Shown here: positions 58,877-64,000 of the stretch, piece by piece
Position numbering within the stretch: the first letter of the stretch is position 1
Layout of the letters: every line of letters starts with the position of its first letter
Source: Petrolisthes cinctipes
Taxonomy: Eukaryota; Arthropoda; Malacostraca; Decapoda; Porcellanidae
Length of the DNA stretch: 64,000 nucleotides
NCBI GenBank assembly: GCA_033782935.1
Contig: JAWQEG010000477.1
Span: forward strand, 1,364,001 to 1,428,000
Direction of reading: 5' to 3'
Notes under the pieces: generated by a model
The model's database searches: none
Told to the model about the DNA's origin: nothing
Seen by the model: the letters and a program-made list of their open reading frames with translations, nothing else
Position numbers and translations under genes: made by a program

Positions 58877-61800
58877 GTGTTAGAGTATTTTCAAAATACA
58901 TGCTCAAAACATACTGAAAATCGATCTTTTAGGTGCACAAAAGTCGATATGTGCATGCATCTTCAGTACCCGTTTAAATCTCAAATTCAGGCTCAAAACA
59001 CCCGAAAATTCAATATTTTGGGGACCCAGAAGCAATCTGTACATGCCTACTTAGTGTTAGAGTATTTTCAAAATACAGGCCCAAAACATGCTGAAAATAG
59101 ATATTTTAGATGCCCAAAGTCAATATGTGCATGTATCTTCTGTACCCGTTTATATATCAAATTCAGGCTCAAAACACCCGAAAATTCAATATTTTGGGGT
59201 CCCAGAAGCAATCTGTACATGCCTACACAGTGCTAGAATATTTTCAAAATATAGGCTAAAAACATGCTAAAAATCGACATTTTAGGTGCCAAAAAATCGA
59301 TATCTCAAATTCAGTCCCAAAACACCCGAAAATTCGATATTTAGAGGTCCCAGAAGGTATCTGTACATGCCTTCTCCGTGTTAGAGTATTTTCAAAATAC
59401 AGGCCAAAAACATACTGAAAATCGATCTTTTAGGTGCCCAAAAGTCGATATGTGCATGCATCTTCTGTACCCGTTTATATCTCAAATTCTGGCCCTAAAC
59501 ACCCGAAAATTCGATATTTTGGGGTCCCAGAAGCGATCTGTACATGCCTACTCCGTGTTAGAGTATTTTCAAAATACATGCTCAAAACATACTGAAAATC
59601 GATCTTTTAGGTGCACAAAAGTCGATATGTGCATGCATCTTCAGTACCCGTTTATATCTCAAATTCAGGCTCAAAACACCCGAAAATTCAATATTTTGGG
59701 GTCCCAGAAGCTATCTGTACATGCCTACTCAGTGTTAGAGTATTTTCAAAATACAGGCCCAAAACATGCTGAAAATCAATATTTTAGATGCCCAAAGTCA
59801 ATATGTGCATGTATCTTCTGTACCCGTTTATATCTCAAATTCAGGCTCAAAACACCCGAAAATTCAATATTTTGGGGTCCCAGAAGCAATCTGTACATGC
59901 CTACACAGTGCTAGAATATTTTCAAAATATAGGCTAAAAACACGCTAAAAATCGACATTTTAGGTGCCAAAAAATCGATATCTCAAATTCAGTCCCAAAA
60001 CACCCGAAAATTCGATATTTAGAGGTCCCAGAAGCGATCTGTACATGCCTACTCCGTGTTAGAGTATTTTCAAAATTCAGGCCCAAAACATGCTGAAAAT
60101 CGATATTTTTGGTGCCCAAAGTCAATATGTGCATGTATCTTCTGTACTCGTTTATATCTCAAATTCAGGCTCAAAACACCCGAAAATTCAATATTTTGGG
60201 GTCCCAGAAGCAATCTGTACATGCCTTCTCAGTGCTAGAATATTTTCTAAATATAGGCTAAAAATATGCTAAGAATCGATCTTTTAGGTGCCAAAAAGTC
60301 GATATCTCAAATTCAGTCCCAAAACACCCGAAAATTCGATATTTAGGGGTCCCAGAAGCGATCTGTACATGCCTACTCCGTGTTAGAGTATTTTCAAAAT
60401 ACATGCTCAAAACATACTGAAAATCGATCTTTTAGGTGCACAAAAGTCGATATGTGCATGCATCTTCAGTACCCGTTTAAATCTCAAATTCAGGCTCAAA
60501 ACACCCGAAAATTCAATATTTTGGGGACCCAGAAGCAATCTGTACATGCCTACTTAGTGTTAGAGTATTTTCAAAATACAGGCCCAAAACATGCTGAAAA
60601 TAGATATTTTAGATGCCCAAAGTCAATATGTGCATGTATCTTCTGTACCCGTTTATATCTCAAATTCAGGCTCAAAACACCCGAAAATTCAATATTTTGG
60701 GGTCCCAGAAGCAATCTGTACATGCCTACACAGTGCTAGAATATTTTCAAAATATAGGCTAAAAACATGCTAAAAATCGACATTTTAGGTTCCAAAAAAT
60801 CGATATCTCAAATTCAGTCCCAAAACACCCGAAAATTCGATATTTAGAGGTCCCAGAAGGTATCTGTACATGCCTTCTCCGTGTTAGAGTATTTTCAAAA
60901 TACAGGCCAAAAACATACTGAAAATCGATCTTTTAGGTGCCCAAAAGTCGATATGTGCATGCATCTTCTGTACCCGTTTATATCTCAAATTCTGGCCCTA
61001 AACACCCGAAAATTCGATATTTTGGGGTCCCAGAAGCGATCTGTACATGCCTACACAGTGCTAGAATATTTTCAAAATATAGGCTAAAAACATGCTAAAA
61101 ATCGACATTTTAGGTGCCAAAAAATCGATATCTCAAATTCAGTCCCAAAACACCCGAAAATTCGATATTTAGAGGTCCCAGAAGCGATCTGTACATGCCT
61201 ACTCCGTGTTAGAGTATTTTCAAAATTCAGGCCCAAAACATGCTGAAAATCGATATTTTTGGTGCCCAAAGTCAATATGTGCATGTATCTTCTGTACTCG
61301 TTTATATCTCAAATTCAGGCTCAAAACACCCGAAAATTCAATATTTTGGGGTCCCAGAAGCAATCTGTACATGCCTTCTCAGTGCTAGAATATTTTCTAA
61401 ATATAGGCTAAAAACATGCTAAGAATCGATCTTTTAGGTGCCAAAAAGTCGATATCTCAAATTCAGTCCCAAAACACCCGAAAATTCGATATTTAGGGGT
61501 CCCAGAAGCGATCTGTACATGCCTACTCCGTGTTAGAGTATTTTCAAAATACATGCTCAAAACATACTGAAAATCGATCTTTTAGGTGCACAAAAGTCGA
61601 TATGTGCATGCATCTTCAGTACCCGTTTAAATCTCAAATTCAGGCTCAAAACACCCGAAAATTCAATATTTTGGGGACCCAGAAGCAATCTGTACATGCC
61701 TACTTAGTGTTAGAGTATTTTCAAAATACAGGCCCAAAACATGCTGAAAATAGATATTTTAGATGCCCAAAGTCAATATGTGCATGTATCTTCTGTACCC

Positions 61801-62195
61801 GTTTATATCTCAAATTCAGGCTCAAAACACCCGAAAATTCAATATTTTGGGGTCCCAGAAGCAATCTGTACATGCCTACACAGTGCTAGAATATTTTCAA
61901 AATATAGGCTAAAAACATGCTAAAAATCGACATTTTAGGTGCCAAAAAATCGATATCTCAAATTCAGTCCCAAAACACCCGAAAATTCGATATTTAGAGG
62001 TCCCAGAAGGTATCTGTACATGCCTTCTCCGTGTTAGAGTATTTTCAAAATACAGGCCAAAAACATACTGAAAATCGATCTTTTAGGTGCCCAAAAGTCG
62101 ATATGTGCATGCATCTTCTGTACCCGTTTATATCTCAAATTCTGGCCCTAAACACCCGAAAATTCGATATTTTGGGGTCCCAGAAGCGATCTGTA
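58877..62195 (+). repeat. Second copy of the block from 45.4-49.1 kb, with a 324-bp loss
   Basis: Offset 13,439 bp at its left end and 13,115 bp after 59,555. The 324-bp change is the loss of one B-X and one C-X monomer (176 + 148), so the single A-X monomer at 59,378-59,554 is followed directly by A-Y. It includes the seven-monomer 1,150-bp unit (60,380-61,529) and the start of a second. Confidence 0.86.
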
Positions 62196-64000
62196 CATGC
62201 CTACTCCGTGTTAGAGTATTTTCAAAATTCAGGCCAAAAACATGCTGAAAATCGATATTTTTGGTGCCCAAAGTCAATATGTGCATGTATCTTCTGTACC
62301 CGTTTATATCTCAAATTCAGGCTCAAAACACCCGAAAATTCAATATTTTGGGGTCCCAGAAGCAATCTGTACATGCCTACTCAGTGCTAGAATATTTTCT
62401 AAATATAGGCTAAAAACATGCTAAAAATCGATCTTTTAGGTGCCAAAAAGTCGATATCTCAAATTCAGTCCCAAAACACCCGAAAATTCGATATTTAGGG
62501 GTCCCAGAAGCGATCTGTACATGCCTACTCCGTGTTAGAGTATTTTCAAAATACATGCTCAAAACATACTGAAAATCGATCTTTTAGGTGCACAAAAGTC
62601 GATATGTGCATGCATCTTCAGTACCCGTTTATATCTCAAATTCAGGCTCAAAACACCCGAAAATTCAATATTTTGGGGTCCCAGAAGCAATCTGTACATG
62701 CCTACTAAGTGTTAGAGTATTTTCAAAATACAGGCCCAAAACATGCTGAAAATAGATATTTTAGATGCCCAAAGTCAATATGTGCATGTATCTTCTGTAC
62801 CCGTTTATATCTCAAATTCAGGCTCAAAACACCCGAAAATTCAATATTTTGGGGTCCCAGAAGCAATCTGTACATGCCTACACAGTGCTAGAATATTTTC
62901 AAAATATAGGCTAAAAACATGCTAATAATCGACATTTTAGGTGTTAAAAAATCGATATCTCAAATTCAGTCCCAAAACACCCGAAAATTCGATATTTAGA
63001 GGTCCCAGAAGGTATCTGTACATGCCTACTCCGTGTTAGAGTATTTTCAAAATACAGGCCAAAAACATACTGAAAATCGATCTTTTAGGTGCCCAAAAGT
63101 CGATATGTGCATGCATCTTCTGTACCCGTTTATATCTCAAATTCTGGCCCTAAACACCCGAAAATTCGATATTTCGGGGTCCCAGAAGCGATCTGTACAT
63201 GCCTACTCCGTGTTAGAGTATTTTCAAAATTCAGGCCAAAAACATGCTGAAAATCGATATTTTTGGTGCCCAAAGTCAATATGTGCATGTATCTTCTGTA
63301 CCCGTTTATATCTCAAATTCAGGCTCAAAACACCCGAAAATTCAATATTTTGGGGTCCCAGAAGCAATCTGTACATGCCTACTCAGTGCTAGAATATTTT
63401 CAAAATATAGGCTAAAAACATGCTAAAAATCGATCTTTTAGGTGCCAAAAAGTCGATATCTCAAATTCAGTCCCAAAACACCCGAAAATTCGATATTTAG
63501 GGGTCCCAGAAGCGATCTGTACATGCCTACTCCGTGTTAGAGTATTTTCAAAATACATGCTCAAAACATACTGAAAATCGATCTTTTAGGTGCACAAAAG
63601 TCGATATGTGCATGCATCTTCAGTACCCGTTTATATCTCAAATTCACGCTCAAAACACCCGAAAAATCAATATTTTGGGGTCCCAGAAGCTATGTGTACA
63701 TGCCTACTCAGTGTTAGAGTATTTTCAAAATACAGGCCCAAAACATGCTGAAAATCAATATTTTAGATGCCCAAAGTCAATATGTGCATGTATCTTCTGT
63801 ACCCGTTTATATCTCAAATTCAGGCTCAAAACACCCGAAAATTCAATATTTTGGGGTCCCAGAAGCAATCTGTACATGCCTACACAGTGCTAGAATATTT
63901 TCAAAATATAGGCTAAAAACATGCTAAAAATCGACATTTTAGGTGCCAAAAAATCGATATCTCAAATTCAGTCCCAAAACACCCGAAAATTCGATATTTA
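62095..64000 (+). repeat. Second copy of the +6,808-bp block, cut by the window end
   Basis: Matches 55,287-57,192, with a rare difference at about 62,396 (TTTTCTAAATATAGG against TTTTCAAAATATAGG). The match is still intact at the last base of the window. Confidence 0.88.

Larger units (their letters stand above)
1..64000. repeat. Satellite DNA array filling the whole window
   Basis: The window is wholly tandem copies of one AT-rich satellite family. The palindromic hexamer TGTACA, or a one-base variant, recurs about once per monomer. Spacings I counted are almost all 147, 148, 176 or 177 bp. Each monomer carries the same ordered landmarks on one strand: TGTACA, a short AT-rich dyad, GGCC, AAAATCGAT, a TGCATGCA palindrome (long monomers only), CCCGTTTATA, CACCCGAAAA and GGGGTCCCAG. 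No stretch over 300 bases departs from this. Satellites of this length with higher-order structure typically occupy centromeres or other heterochromatin; that location is inferred, not shown. No database comparison was possible, so the family is unnamed. Confidence 0.97.

Noticed and set aside
1..64000. CRISPR array (regular spacing of near-identical segments)
   Set aside because: The whole unit is repeated, there are no variable spacers between short repeats, units are 147-177 bp, and no cas genes are present.
1..64000. Ribosomal, 5S or transfer RNA gene clusters as the tandem unit
   Set aside because: No conserved rRNA segment, no internal A/B-box pair and no cloverleaf could be seen on either strand of the monomer.
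1..64000. Identification as a named satellite (human alpha, Arabidopsis 178-bp, CentO, CentC)
   Set aside because: The monomer length is in the common centromere range, but the sequence does not resemble these as remembered; without a search no name is justified.

Overview
The window is one uninterrupted block of tandem satellite DNA from a eukaryotic genome, most plausibly centromeric, pericentromeric or other constitutive heterochromatin. I find no convincing gene, RNA gene, transposon, CRISPR array or unique sequence. The species cannot be named from the sequence. The monomer does not resemble the human alpha-satellite, Arabidopsis 178-bp, rice CentO or maize CentC repeats as I remember them, and no search was possible.

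The basic unit is a 176-177 bp monomer, plus a shortened 147-148 bp version that lacks 29 bp. In most of the window these are ordered long-long-short, giving 177+176+148 = 501 bp trimers. Two trimer types, called X and Y here, often alternate to give a 1,002-bp hexamer (canonical copy at 30,873-31,874). The six monomer types are named A-X, B-X, C-X, A-Y, B-Y and C-Y. A monomer is itself an old dimer of two ~88-bp halves.

Layout. 1 to ~6,894: X/Y trimers, minus orientation. 6,895 to ~10,163: diverged units, minus. 10,164 to ~22,323: five consecutive copies of a large higher-order repeat, minus, with periods of 2,603, 2,603, 2,102 and 2,102 bp and an altered fifth copy. 22,324 to 24,338: a mosaic, minus. 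At 24,338/24,339 the array flips orientation with no spacer. From 24,339 to 64,000 it is X/Y trimers on the plus strand: a mosaic near the flip, then a series of local duplications (1,818, 814, 1,002, 825 and 1,150 bp), and at the right end several-kb blocks duplicated at offsets of 6,808, 6,984 and 13,115-13,439 bp.

The window is best read as a record of unequal exchange and segmental amplification. Most length changes are sums of whole monomers (501, 324/325 or 177 bp). Many open frames of 60-227 codons exist only because 177 and 501 are multiples of three; I do not call any of them a gene. All coordinates and comparisons were made by reading the sequence by hand, so block boundaries are good to about +/-50 bp unless a specific base is given.
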